Below, one piece after another: positions 1 through 6,852 of a stretch of 13,155 bases of DNA. Both the position numbers and the translations under genes were made by a program. Positions within the stretch are counted from its first letter, which is position 1, and every line of letters starts with the position of its first letter. The DNA is taken from assembly GCA_964371715.1 (NCBI GenBank), contig CAYJNO010000040.1, forward strand, positions 1-13,155. The letters are read 5' to 3'. This stretch comes from CAYJNO01 sp964371715 (GTDB lineage: Bacteria > Bacillota_I > Bacilli_A > Erysipelotrichales > Erysipelotrichaceae). The notes beneath the pieces were generated by a model. The model saw only the letters and a program-made list of their open reading frames with translations. It made no database searches and was not told where the DNA came from.

Positions 1-1286
1 ACTACTGTTTCAACATGTGGAGTATTTGTGAACATATCAAATGGTTTAATACTTTCGATTAAATATTCACGTTGTAAGATTTCAAGATTTTTACCAAGAG
101 TACTTGGATTACAAGAAATATAAATTAATTGTTTAGGTCCTGAACCTAATATTGCATTAATCATTTTATTGTCTAATCCAGATCTTGGTGGGTCAACAAT
201 TAAACAATCAATTTCGTCATCAAATTTAGTTAAATATGTACCTGCATCATCACAGATAAATTCAACTTTATCACTTAAGCCATTTAATTCAGCATTGTTA
301 TTAGCATTGATAACAGCATTTTTAATATATTCTACACCAACTACTCTATTAGCTTTTTCAGCTACCATTATTGACATAGCTCCAATCCCTGAATATGCTT
401 CCATAATTGTATTACATGGTTCAATCTTATTAATAACATAGTTATATAAATTTTGTGCTTGTGCTAAGTTTAATTGGAAGAAAGAATTTGGAGATAAATT
501 TAAATTAAAGTCATTTACTTTTACATTAATTGTCTCATCACCATATAAATGTACAAATTCATCAGTCATAATAATATGATTTGTTCTAGTATTAATGTTT
601 TGATAAATACTTTTAATTCCTTTTATTTTACTTAAATCATCAATACATTTATTTGGTATATCATTTTTACCAGTAACTAAAGTTAACATGTATCCATCTT
701 CAAATCCACGAACTACAATGTATCTTAATCCTGATGTTATTTTTTCATAATAATCTTTAATACCATATTTATTTAACACTTTCATTACTTCAAATCTAAT
801 TTCTTCTAGATTTTTTTCATGAATAATACATTTTGGTAAGGTTACTATATGATTAGTTCCCTCTTTATACATACCACACTCTAATTTTCCACCAATTAAT
901 TTAACTGGAAATTTAAATTGATTGCGATAGCCATAATATAGTTTACTAGGTTCTGTATTACTAACTAATGAACTTGGAATATCTGCATACTTATATAAAG
1001 CTTCTGCAACAATATTCTTTTTAATTAACAATTGATTTTTAACCATTGTATGCATTAAAGAGCAACCATCACATATATGTTGATATTTACATTTTGGTAC
1101 TACTCTAAATTTACTTTTATTATATATTTTTACTAATTCTGCTTTAGCATATGTATCAAAGTCTTCAGTAATTTTAACCTCAACCTCTTCATCAATTAAA
1201 GCATTTGGTACAAAGATTGGTTTTTTATTACTATCATATCCAATACCTTCTCCATTGATACCCATTTTATTAATTTTTATCTTCAT
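1..1286 (-). CDS. rlmD: 23S rRNA (uracil-C5)-methyltransferase, RlmD/RlmCD type, 3' end cut by window edge
   Basis: SAM-dependent enzyme of the TrmA/RumA family that makes 5-methyluridine in 23S rRNA. The window holds 428 complete codons. An N-terminal TRAM-like RNA-binding domain covers about residues 1-52. Cys66, Cys72 and Cys75 (C-x5-C-x2-C) plus Cys153 match the [4Fe-4S] ligands of RlmD. EAYSGIG at 296-302 is the SAM-binding loop, VDPPRSGL follows at 364-371, Cys392 in ISCNPSTL is the catalytic nucleophile and Glu426 in TPHVET the general base. The family normally ends a few residues after this glutamate, so little is missing. The start at 1286 is set by a GAGGA Shine-Dalgarno overlapping the TGA stop of the upstream gene, 7 nt away, so it is probably translated from the same mRNA as the DHHW and MBOAT genes. 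In Bacillota a single enzyme (RlmCD) can modify both U747 and U1939; the sequence cannot say which site is used here. Confidence 0.93.
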   Translation of the reverse strand, partial: MKIKINKMGINGEGIGYDSNKKPIFVPNALIDEEVEVKITEDFDTYAKAELVKIYNKSKFRVVPKCKYQHICDGCSLMHTMVKNQLLIKKNIVAEALYKYADIPSSLVSNTEPSKLYYGYRNQFKFPVKLIGGKLECGMYKEGTNHIVTLPKCIIHEKNLEEIRFEVMKVLNKYGIKDYYEKITSGLRYIVVRGFEDGYMLTLVTGKNDIPNKCIDDLSKIKGIKSIYQNINTRTNHIIMTDEFVHLYGDETINVKVNDFNLNLSPNSFFQLNLAQAQNLYNYVINKIEPCNTIMEAYSGIGAMSIMVAEKANRVVGVEYIKNAVINANNNAELNGLSDKVEFICDDAGTYLTKFDDEIDCLIVDPPRSGLDNKMINAILGSGPKQLIYISCNPSTLGKNLEILQREYLIESIKPFDMFTNTPHVETV

Positions 1287-1293
1287 CTTTTCC

Positions 1294-2382
1294 TCATTTC
1301 AAAAACACTAGGTTTTTATCTGTTGTTAACTGTTCAATACTATATAATAATAGCACGTTATCGATATTATTATTAGTTATTAAATCACTTATTGGTAATT
1401 TATAGTATCTTAAATCAACCATAATTATTTCTTTAAAGTGTGGCACAAGATATGGAACCATTATATGTGCAAATGAATCTTTTACTACTAATAGTTTTTC
1501 ATCACTTTCTATTTCATTATTTACAATGTTTACTATTGAATGATTACCATCTAAATAATATGTATATTGATCTTTTTCAGCTAATCTATCAGTGTTAAAT
1601 AGACTATCAGTTACAATTTCATTTTCATATGTTACTGTTACATCTAAATCTTCAAGTTCATTCACCGTATATAGTTCATCTCCTTGATAGAAAAACATAC
1701 CTGAGTTTGAAAATGTTGTACCCTTAAAGCTATCGCTTACTTTACTATAAGTATATTCATTAGGGGTTATACCTAAATAATCCATATAAGCAACATATCC
1801 TAAGTATGCTCCATTTAAATTCCAATGATGATCAGTTTTAAAGTATGTATCTTCACTATCTTTCAAATAACTATAGACATCGATATAATCTTTATTTGTA
1901 TTTTCTTTAATATAATCTAAGATAGCTAATTGATCTGAATTATAACTACCAAATGGTAAATATTCTCCATTCACTACATAACTACTAACAACTGGCATTA
2001 TAGCTATACTACCATTAAAGTTATTAATATTTTCAATGTTTTGGACTAATTGTTCATAATCATCTAAAATAAATTGATCTAAAAGATAATTATCTGAACC
2101 AATATATGTATTATTATTTTCTATTTTAAATAATAATTGATTACTAATTGCCTTTAACATTACCCATTCATCTCTAAATACAAATTGGTCTTGAATATAT
2201 GTTTCAATATCCGCTGTAAATTCTCCATCGATTAAAGAATCAATACTAAAAGTTGGTATACTAGCTAAAAAACGATTTTCATTATTAGAAAACTCTTTGT
2301 CAGGACTAATAAAGTTTAAAATCGTAAATCCAAAGATTAAAGATAGAAAACTAATACATGTAATTAAATTTATTTTTTTCAT
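1294..2382 (-). CDS. DHHW-family secreted protein, AlgX/AlgJ-like (SGNH-type) partner of MBOAT acyltransferase
   Basis: A 362-residue protein with an N-terminal hydrophobic segment at about residues 4-24 (signal peptide or membrane anchor) and an extracellular domain of the AlgX/AlgJ/DHHW type. The family-defining motif TDHHWN is at 183-188 (Asp184, His185, His186, Trp187). Ser303 in VVKDSF fits the serine nucleophile of the SGNH-like triad. In alginate and related systems these proteins move acetyl groups, delivered through the membrane by an MBOAT protein, onto an exported polysaccharide. That role is inferred here from the family and from the MBOAT gene only 11 nt upstream. A Shine-Dalgarno AAGGAG overlaps the stop of the MBOAT gene and supports the start at 2382. 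This is the only gene in the window ending in TGA. The polysaccharide is unknown, since no glycosyltransferase lies nearby. Confidence 0.85.
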   Translation of the reverse strand: MKKINLITCISFLSLIFGFTILNFISPDKEFSNNENRFLASIPTFSIDSLIDGEFTADIETYIQDQFVFRDEWVMLKAISNQLLFKIENNNTYIGSDNYLLDQFILDDYEQLVQNIENINNFNGSIAIMPVVSSYVVNGEYLPFGSYNSDQLAILDYIKENTNKDYIDVYSYLKDSEDTYFKTDHHWNLNGAYLGYVAYMDYLGITPNEYTYSKVSDSFKGTTFSNSGMFFYQGDELYTVNELEDLDVTVTYENEIVTDSLFNTDRLAEKDQYTYYLDGNHSIVNIVNNEIESDEKLLVVKDSFAHIMVPYLVPHFKEIIMVDLRYYKLPISDLITNNNIDNVLLLYSIEQLTTDKNLVFLK

Positions 2383-2393
2383 CTTTTTACTCC

Positions 2394-3794
2394 TTAAAAT
2401 CTAAAGTATAAGAATGGATTATAACTTGCATTTACAAGATAAGCCACACAGACTACAAATCCTAATACTATTAATATTGGTTTAAAATATTCTAACTTTC
2501 TTCCTTTAACTTTATTAATATAGATATAATTCATTAAAGGTGTTGATGCAATTATCAATATAAGTATTAAGAAAAAATTATTACGTAAATAAAATGTCGT
2601 TAAATCATTATATATAGCAATATCATTCAATAAAAACATTGATTTTAATTGATTTAGTAGTAATGATAAATCTTCAATTGCAAAGATAGTAAAACTTATT
2701 AGTACTAAAATAATTGTATATAAATGTCTAAATAATTTAGGTAATTTCTCTAGTATTTTAAGCATAAATATTTTTTCAATAATCAATAATATTGCAAAAA
2801 ATAGCCCCCAAATAATAAAGTTATAATTTGCTCCATGCCAAATACCAGTTAATAACCAAACTATAAAGATATTAATTAATTGTCTTTTTAAACCTAAACG
2901 GTTCCCACCTAAAGGAATATATACATAGTCTCTAAAGAAAGTTGATAATGAAATATGCCAACGTCTCCAAAAGTCAGTAATACTTTGCGCGATAAATGGA
3001 TAATTAAAGTTTTTTAAGAATTCAAATCCTAACATTCTACCAAGTCCAATAGCCATATCACTATAACCACTAAAATCAAAATAAATTTGGAAAGTAAAAG
3101 CTAATGCAGCTAACCATACTAGTACTAATGAAGTTTGACTTTGATCTAAAGCAATAATATTATCAAAGACTAAACCAATATTATTAGCTAATAGAACTTT
3201 CTTTCCTAAACCTATCATAAAAATTTCGATACCACTTGCAAACTTATCAGTTGAAGTTGTACGATGATTTAATTGCTCAGCAATATCTTTATAGCGAACA
3301 ATGGGACCTGCAATAAGTTGTGGAAACATTGTAACATAGGTTCCAAAATCAATAATATTTTTTTGATAATCCGCTTGACGACGATAAATATCAATTGGAT
3401 AAGACATTGTCTGAAAAGTATAAAAGCTAATACCTATTGGTAATGCAATATTTAATGGGGTAATAAAATACAATCCTAGATTATTAAAAGTTTGTGCAAT
3501 AAAATCAAAATATTTAAAAAAACCTAGCATTGATAAATTGAAAATGATCGAAAAAATAACAAATCTTTTCGCTATTTTTCGATTATCTCGATATTTATGC
3601 ACATAAAAACCATTTATATAATCGACAATAGTTGAAATAAGCATAATTATAATGTATATTGGTTCTCCCCAACCATAGAAAATTAGACTTAAAATAAACA
3701 AACATAAATTTCGATATTTTAATGGTGCTAATTTCATAACAATTAAAACTATTGGAAAGTAAACAAATAAAAACGTAAGACTACTAAATACCAT
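2394..3794 (-). CDS. MBOAT family O-acyltransferase (AlgI/DltB/PatA-like)
   Basis: A 466-residue polytopic membrane protein of the membrane-bound O-acyltransferase family, which passes acyl groups, usually acetyl, from the cytoplasm to extracytoplasmic acceptors. Recognisable blocks are IALPIGISFYTFQTMSYPID (116-135), MFPQLIAGPIVRY (156-168), IYFDFSGYSDMAIG (237-250), DFWRRWHISLSTFFRDY (274-290) and LTGIWHGANYNFIIWG (315-330). His320 of GIWHG corresponds to the conserved MBOAT catalytic histidine, and His280 of RRWH is the second conserved histidine. Length is typical of AlgI. It is paired with the DHHW protein downstream, the standard arrangement for polysaccharide acetylation; DltB is less likely because no dltA, dltC or dltD is present. 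The AGGAG site lies 7 nt before the start. A terminator separates it from the gene upstream, so it probably begins its own transcript. Confidence 0.93.
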   Translation of the reverse strand: MVFSSLTFLFVYFPIVLIVMKLAPLKYRNLCLFILSLIFYGWGEPIYIIIMLISTIVDYINGFYVHKYRDNRKIAKRFVIFSIIFNLSMLGFFKYFDFIAQTFNNLGLYFITPLNIALPIGISFYTFQTMSYPIDIYRRQADYQKNIIDFGTYVTMFPQLIAGPIVRYKDIAEQLNHRTTSTDKFASGIEIFMIGLGKKVLLANNIGLVFDNIIALDQSQTSLVLVWLAALAFTFQIYFDFSGYSDMAIGLGRMLGFEFLKNFNYPFIAQSITDFWRRWHISLSTFFRDYVYIPLGGNRLGLKRQLINIFIVWLLTGIWHGANYNFIIWGLFFAILLIIEKIFMLKILEKLPKLFRHLYTIILVLISFTIFAIEDLSLLLNQLKSMFLLNDIAIYNDLTTFYLRNNFFLILILIIASTPLMNYIYINKVKGRKLEYFKPILIVLGFVVCVAYLVNASYNPFLYFRF

Positions 3795-3819
3795 ATTAAA
3801 ACTCCTAATTCATTTTAAC

Positions 3820-3825
3820 ATTATA
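3820..3825 (-). promoter_or_regulatory. Possible -10 box for the MBOAT-DHHW-rlmD operon
   Basis: On the minus strand a perfect TATAAT lies 25 nt before the MBOAT start and just downstream of the preceding terminator, where a promoter is expected. I see no good -35 box at the usual spacing and no TGn extension, so the assignment is weak in a region this AT-rich. Confidence 0.35.
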
Positions 3826-3850
3826 CTATAATATTACAAAGTATGATAAT

Positions 3851-3873
3851 AAAAAAAAGGCTATTAAATAGCC
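3851..3873 (-). terminator. Rho-independent terminator overlapping the end of the pyrophosphatase-like gene
   Basis: On the minus strand the hairpin GGCTAT-TTA-ATAGCC is followed directly by eight T residues. The upstream arm encodes the last residues of the protein (Trp-Ala-Ile) and the TAA stop falls in the hairpin apex. It insulates the MBOAT operon from the genes upstream. Confidence 0.85.
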
Positions 3874-4244
3874 CAGTTCGGTACATCATTTCCACGACGT
3901 ACTATTATTGTTTTTTGAAATTCTGTTTGATTTAAGAAAGATAATACTGCTTCTTCTTCTTCTTCATTACAACCTATTAATAATTGTGCTACACATTCTT
4001 TACTTAAAATATCAACACTTACAATAACTGCTAAACACTCTTCTCCATTTGATCCCATAAAGCATGGAATACCTTTATCCTCTGCATTTTTTTCATCCGT
4101 TAATAAAGCATAATTCATTGGATATATTAGATTAGTGTGCTTCTTATGTATTTGCCCTTTTTCGTACTTGACAATAAAGTTTCCAGTTAGAATGAGTGTA
4201 TCAAGTTTTTGCCAAAAATAAGCATTGTTTTCAAAGTTTATCAT
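3864..4244 (-). CDS. Short divergent inorganic-pyrophosphatase-like protein
   Basis: A soluble 126-residue protein resembling a small protein family of Clostridia and relatives that is annotated as inorganic pyrophosphatase. Family-like blocks are YFWQKLDTLI (9-18), a basic stretch, IYPMNYALL (40-48, matching the YPxNYGY block of family I PPases), GSNGEECLAVIVSVDIL (64-80), LLIGCNEEEEE (88-98) and IIVRRG (113-118). The metal-binding region after YPMNY reads EDKGIPCF where family I enzymes have an Asp-rich DGDPxD block, so at least two of the three expected aspartates seem absent and catalysis is doubtful. It has its own promoter (4278-4306), an AGAGGAA ribosome site about 6 nt before the start, and its own terminator, so it is monocistronic. 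The family assignment rests on pattern memory; function is uncertain. Confidence 0.65.
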   Translation of the reverse strand: MINFENNAYFWQKLDTLILTGNFIVKYEKGQIHKKHTNLIYPMNYALLTDEKNAEDKGIPCFMGSNGEECLAVIVSVDILSKECVAQLLIGCNEEEEEAVLSFLNQTEFQKTIIVRRGNDVPNWAI

Positions 4245-4277
4245 TTCATTTCCTCTATTACTCTCTAAATATTTTCT

Positions 4278-4306
4278 ATCATATCATGAATATTTAAGAT
4301 TGTTAA
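4278..4306 (-). promoter_or_regulatory. Sigma-A promoter of the pyrophosphatase-like gene
   Basis: Read on the minus strand: TTAACA (-35, at 4301-4306), a 17-nt spacer, then TATGAT (-10, at 4278-4283). Each box matches consensus at 5 of 6 positions. The predicted transcript would start near 4271, giving a leader of about 27 nt. Confidence 0.7.
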
Positions 4307-4329
4307 GAGAAATGTAATTTTTTTCACAT

Positions 4330-5304
4330 TTAAAAATGTAAATTTTTTCTCATTATGTCATGAATTGTTTCACATCCACACATTATCATTGCTTCTTTTA
4401 GTTCAAATTTAATTTTATTATAATATTCTACTAATCCATCTTCCTTATTTACTAGAACATTATAAGCAAATGGTCTCCCAATTAATACACCTTTTGCACC
4501 AAGTGCTAAGGCTTTAAAAACATCATATCCGCTTCTAAATCCACCATCAACTAAAACAATCATTTCATCCCCTACTGCATCAACAATATCAGCTAAAATA
4601 TCAATAGTTGCTGGGACACTTTCAATAACTCGACCACCATGATTAGATACTATAATGCCATCAACATTTGCTGCTTTTGCCAATTTTGCATCAGCTACAC
4701 TCATTATCCCTTTAAGGATTAGTGGCTTATCTATCTTGCTTTTTAACTGCTTTAATTTTTCAACAGATTTTGTTTCTACTTTAATACTATTTCCTCTTAG
4801 TAATGGTAACCCTATTGAATCTATATCCATAGCTAATGCTAGATAATCTGTACCATTAATCCCTTTAAGTCTAATATCAACACCTTCATCAACCCAAGGT
4901 TTCATTGTATAGATTGTCTTTGCTTTGATTTCATTTGCTTTAAATGCTAAATCAATAAAGTTTTCTTTTGGATTAACACCATCTCCTGTAAATCCTATTG
5001 TATTTACTTTTTTACAGCCATTGAGCATTATTTCATTATATTCATTATCACTAATATCAATTCCATAATTATTTTTAACCCCACCAATTGGTGCCACAAA
5101 TATTGGGGCATCAATTTCTTCATTAAATAAATTAATAGTAGTATTTACTTCATTTATTTCACTAATAATATTTATATTTAAATAATATTTCTTTAAACTT
5201 TCAACATTATTAATAAAGGCTAAACCACTGCCTTTTCCACCAAGTCCGGGTATTTGCCCAGCACAAGCTTTTCCATTACATTCTTTACAGTTATAGCAAT
5301 TCAT
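4330..5304 (-). CDS. FMN-dependent alpha-hydroxy-acid oxidizing protein (lactate/glycolate oxidase family)
   Basis: A 324-residue TIM-barrel flavoenzyme of the family that oxidises L-2-hydroxy acids to 2-oxo acids, in the short clostridial form. The N-terminus has a cysteine cluster, Cys3, Cys6, Cys9 and Cys14, followed by GQIPGLGGKGSG (16-27), a signature I recall from the clostridial members. FMN and active-site features are APIGG (71-75), Lys198 in ILKGI, the catalytic His222 and Arg225 in SNHGGR, LVDGGFRSG (251-259) and IGRPFAY (275-281). Three ATG codons stand in a row at 5310, 5307 and 5304. I chose the third because GGAGG (5311-5315) touches the first and gives a normal 6-nt spacing only for the third. 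It overlaps the end of arsR by 14 nt, so the two are co-translated and likely co-regulated. The substrate cannot be read from sequence; whether the cysteines bind a metal or cluster is unknown. Confidence 0.92.
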   Translation of the reverse strand: MNCYNCKECNGKACAGQIPGLGGKGSGLAFINNVESLKKYYLNINIISEINEVNTTINLFNEEIDAPIFVAPIGGVKNNYGIDISDNEYNEIMLNGCKKVNTIGFTGDGVNPKENFIDLAFKANEIKAKTIYTMKPWVDEGVDIRLKGINGTDYLALAMDIDSIGLPLLRGNSIKVETKSVEKLKQLKSKIDKPLILKGIMSVADAKLAKAANVDGIIVSNHGGRVIESVPATIDILADIVDAVGDEMIVLVDGGFRSGYDVFKALALGAKGVLIGRPFAYNVLVNKEDGLVEYYNKIKFELKEAMIMCGCETIHDIMRKNLHF

Positions 5305-5599
5305 CATCATCCTCCATTATATGTGTTAAAGTTAAATTAAAGATATCTTTAATATGATCATCATTCAAAGAGTAATATATATGTTTCTTTACACGATGAA
5401 ATTTTACTAATCTTTCATCTTTTAAAACTTTTAGTTGATGTGAGATAGCAGATTGAGACATATTTAAACGTTCACAAATATCACAAACACAATATTCATT
5501 TTCAAATAGTAGATGTAATATTTTTAATCTTGTTTTATCTGACATAGTTTTTAATAAGATACTCATTTTATCATAATAATTGTCTTTAAATTCTTTCAT
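5291..5599 (-). CDS. ArsR/SmtB-family metal-sensing transcriptional repressor
   Basis: A 102-residue winged-helix regulator. The recognition helix is MSQSAISHQLKVL (47-59) and the wing RVKKHIYYSL (69-78). Two metal-site signatures are visible. Helix alpha3 has Cys37-Val-Cys39-Asp with Cys42 nearby, as in ArsR/CadC. Helix alpha5 has Asp80, His82, His93 and Glu96 with exactly the D-x-H-x10-H-x2-E spacing of the SmtB alpha5 zinc site. There is no Cys or His in the N-terminal arm, so a CadC-type alpha3N site looks incomplete and zinc or cobalt sensing at alpha5 is the best guess. The AAAGGAG site is 8 nt before the start. It is the first gene of an operon with the FMN oxidoreductase, which it probably controls together with itself. 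The ligand is inferred, not shown. Confidence 0.9.
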   Translation of the reverse strand: MKEFKDNYYDKMSILLKTMSDKTRLKILHLLFENEYCVCDICERLNMSQSAISHQLKVLKDERLVKFHRVKKHIYYSLNDDHIKDIFNLTLTHIMEDDDELL

Positions 5600-5618
5600 T
5601 ATTGTACTCCTTTAGTAA

Positions 5619-5627
5619 AGTATAACA
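5619..5627 (-). promoter_or_regulatory. Extended -10 promoter of arsR
   Basis: On the minus strand TGTTATACT is an extended -10 element (TGn plus TATACT). No convincing -35 is present. The predicted start near 5612 lies within the Shine-Dalgarno, so the leader would be only about 13 nt. A small inverted repeat, TTCA-TTTT-TGAA at 5647-5658, lies just upstream and could be part of an ArsR operator, but its halves are inverted relative to the usual TGAA...TTCA arrangement. Confidence 0.5.
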
Positions 5628-5697
5628 TAAATAATAAAATCATATTTTCATTTTTGAATGGTACAACCTCCAATATAGTGTAATTTTATAGAAATTT

Positions 5698-5706
5698 TGT
5701 TATAAT
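5698..5706 (+). promoter_or_regulatory. Extended -10 promoter of the tgt-queA-queH operon
   Basis: TGTTATAAT combines a perfect TATAAT with the TGn extension; the candidate -35 (GTGTAA at 5678-5683) is poor, as is common with extended -10 promoters. The expected start near 5713 gives a leader of about 12 nt beginning at the GGGAG ribosome site, too short to hold a preQ1 riboswitch. Confidence 0.6.
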
Positions 5707-5724
5707 AGGGCGGGAGAATTATAT

Positions 5725-6852
5725 ATGTACAATTTAAAATATGAAATAAAAAATAAATGTTCAAAAACAAGCGCTAGAACAGGTGTTATTCATACACCTC
5801 ATGGAGATATTGAAACACCTATTTTTATGCCTGTTGGAACTTTAGCTACGGTAAAATTTTTAAGTCCTGAAGACTTAGATAAAATCGGTGCTGAGATAAT
5901 TTTAGCAAATACTTATCATTTATGGTTAAGACCAAATGATGATGTCTTAAAACAAATTGGAGGAGTTCATAAATTTATGAACTATCATAAACCAATGTTA
6001 ACAGATAGTGGTGGATTTCAAGTATTTTCACTGTCTAAGACACGTAAAATTACTGAAGAGGGAGTTACATTCAAATCACATTTAGATGGAAGTAAATTAT
6101 TCCTAACCCCTGAAAAAGCAATTCAAATTCAAAATAATATTGGAGCAGATATTATCATGTCTTTTGATGAATGTATTCCATACCCTGCTACTTATGAATA
6201 TGCAAAAGATAGCGTTGAAAGAACACTTAGATGGGCAAAACGTGGTAAAGATGCCCATGCTCGTGATGATCAAGCATTATTCGGTATTGTTCAAGGTGGT
6301 GAATATCCTGACTTAAGAGAACACTGTGCTAAAGAATTAATTAAAATGGACTTTGATGGTTATTCAATTGGTGGAACATCAGTTGGTGAAGATAAAGAAA
6401 CAATGTATAAAATGTTAGATTATACAATGCCATTTTTACCTGAAAATAAACCACGTTATATGATGGGTATTGGTGCTGTTAATGATATCTTAGAGGGAAT
6501 TGAACGTGGAGTTGATATGTTTGATTGTGTTTTACCTACAAGAATTGCAAGACATGGAACTTGTATGACATCTGAAGGGCGTGTAAACATCAAAAAAGCA
6601 AGCTATAAATATGACTTTACACCATTAGATCCTGAGTGTGATTGTGAATGTTGTAAAAACTATACTAAAGCTTACTTAAATCATCTATATAGATGTAATG
6701 AGGGTTTAGGTAATCGTTTAATGTCTATTCATAATTTAAAATTCTTAATTAACTTAACAAATCAAGCAAAAAAAGCCATTAATGAAGATCGCTACCCAGA
6801 ATTTAAAGCTGAAACTTTAAAGAAATATGGATTTGATGAAAGAGGATTCTAA
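5725..6852 (+). CDS. tgt: tRNA-guanine transglycosylase
   Basis: A 375-residue bacterial Tgt, full length, which swaps guanine-34 for preQ1 in the GUN anticodons of tRNA-Asp, Asn, His and Tyr. Active-site blocks are MLTDSGGFQVFSL (91-103, Asp94 as general acid/base) and GVDMFDCVLPTRIARHG (262-278, nucleophile Asp267). The substrate-pocket block FGIVQGG is at 186-192. The structural zinc ligands Cys305, Cys307, Cys310 and His336 keep the spacing of the E. coli enzyme. GGGAG lies 8 nt before the start. It opens a three-gene operon: its TAA stop shares one base with the queA ATG. No key residue is missing. Confidence 0.98.
   Translation: MYNLKYEIKNKCSKTSARTGVIHTPHGDIETPIFMPVGTLATVKFLSPEDLDKIGAEIILANTYHLWLRPNDDVLKQIGGVHKFMNYHKPMLTDSGGFQVFSLSKTRKITEEGVTFKSHLDGSKLFLTPEKAIQIQNNIGADIIMSFDECIPYPATYEYAKDSVERTLRWAKRGKDAHARDDQALFGIVQGGEYPDLREHCAKELIKMDFDGYSIGGTSVGEDKETMYKMLDYTMPFLPENKPRYMMGIGAVNDILEGIERGVDMFDCVLPTRIARHGTCMTSEGRVNIKKASYKYDFTPLDPECDCECCKNYTKAYLNHLYRCNEGLGNRLMSIHNLKFLINLTNQAKKAINEDRYPEFKAETLKKYGFDERGF

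Noticed and set aside
169..441. Open frame of 90 codons on the plus strand
   Set aside because: It is the reverse-frame shadow of rlmD, whose conserved motifs run through the same bases, and the protein has no family features.
1287..1296. TGA read as tryptophan (Mycoplasma code 4)
   Set aside because: TGA ends the DHHW gene with a Shine-Dalgarno for the next gene overlapping it, and none of the long conserved proteins contains an in-frame TGA.
4318..4345. Palindrome ACATTT-AA-AAATGT at the end of the FMN oxidoreductase gene, considered as a terminator
   Set aside because: The stem has almost no GC pairs and there is no T-run downstream on the minus strand; the only T-rich flank is on the wrong side.
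4655..4846. Open frame of 63 codons on the plus strand
   Set aside because: Antisense shadow of the FMN oxidoreductase, with no ribosome site.
5641..5724. Possible preQ1 riboswitch before tgt
   Set aside because: The promoter -10 is only 19 nt from the start codon, and no preQ1 aptamer-like stem and A-rich tail is seen.
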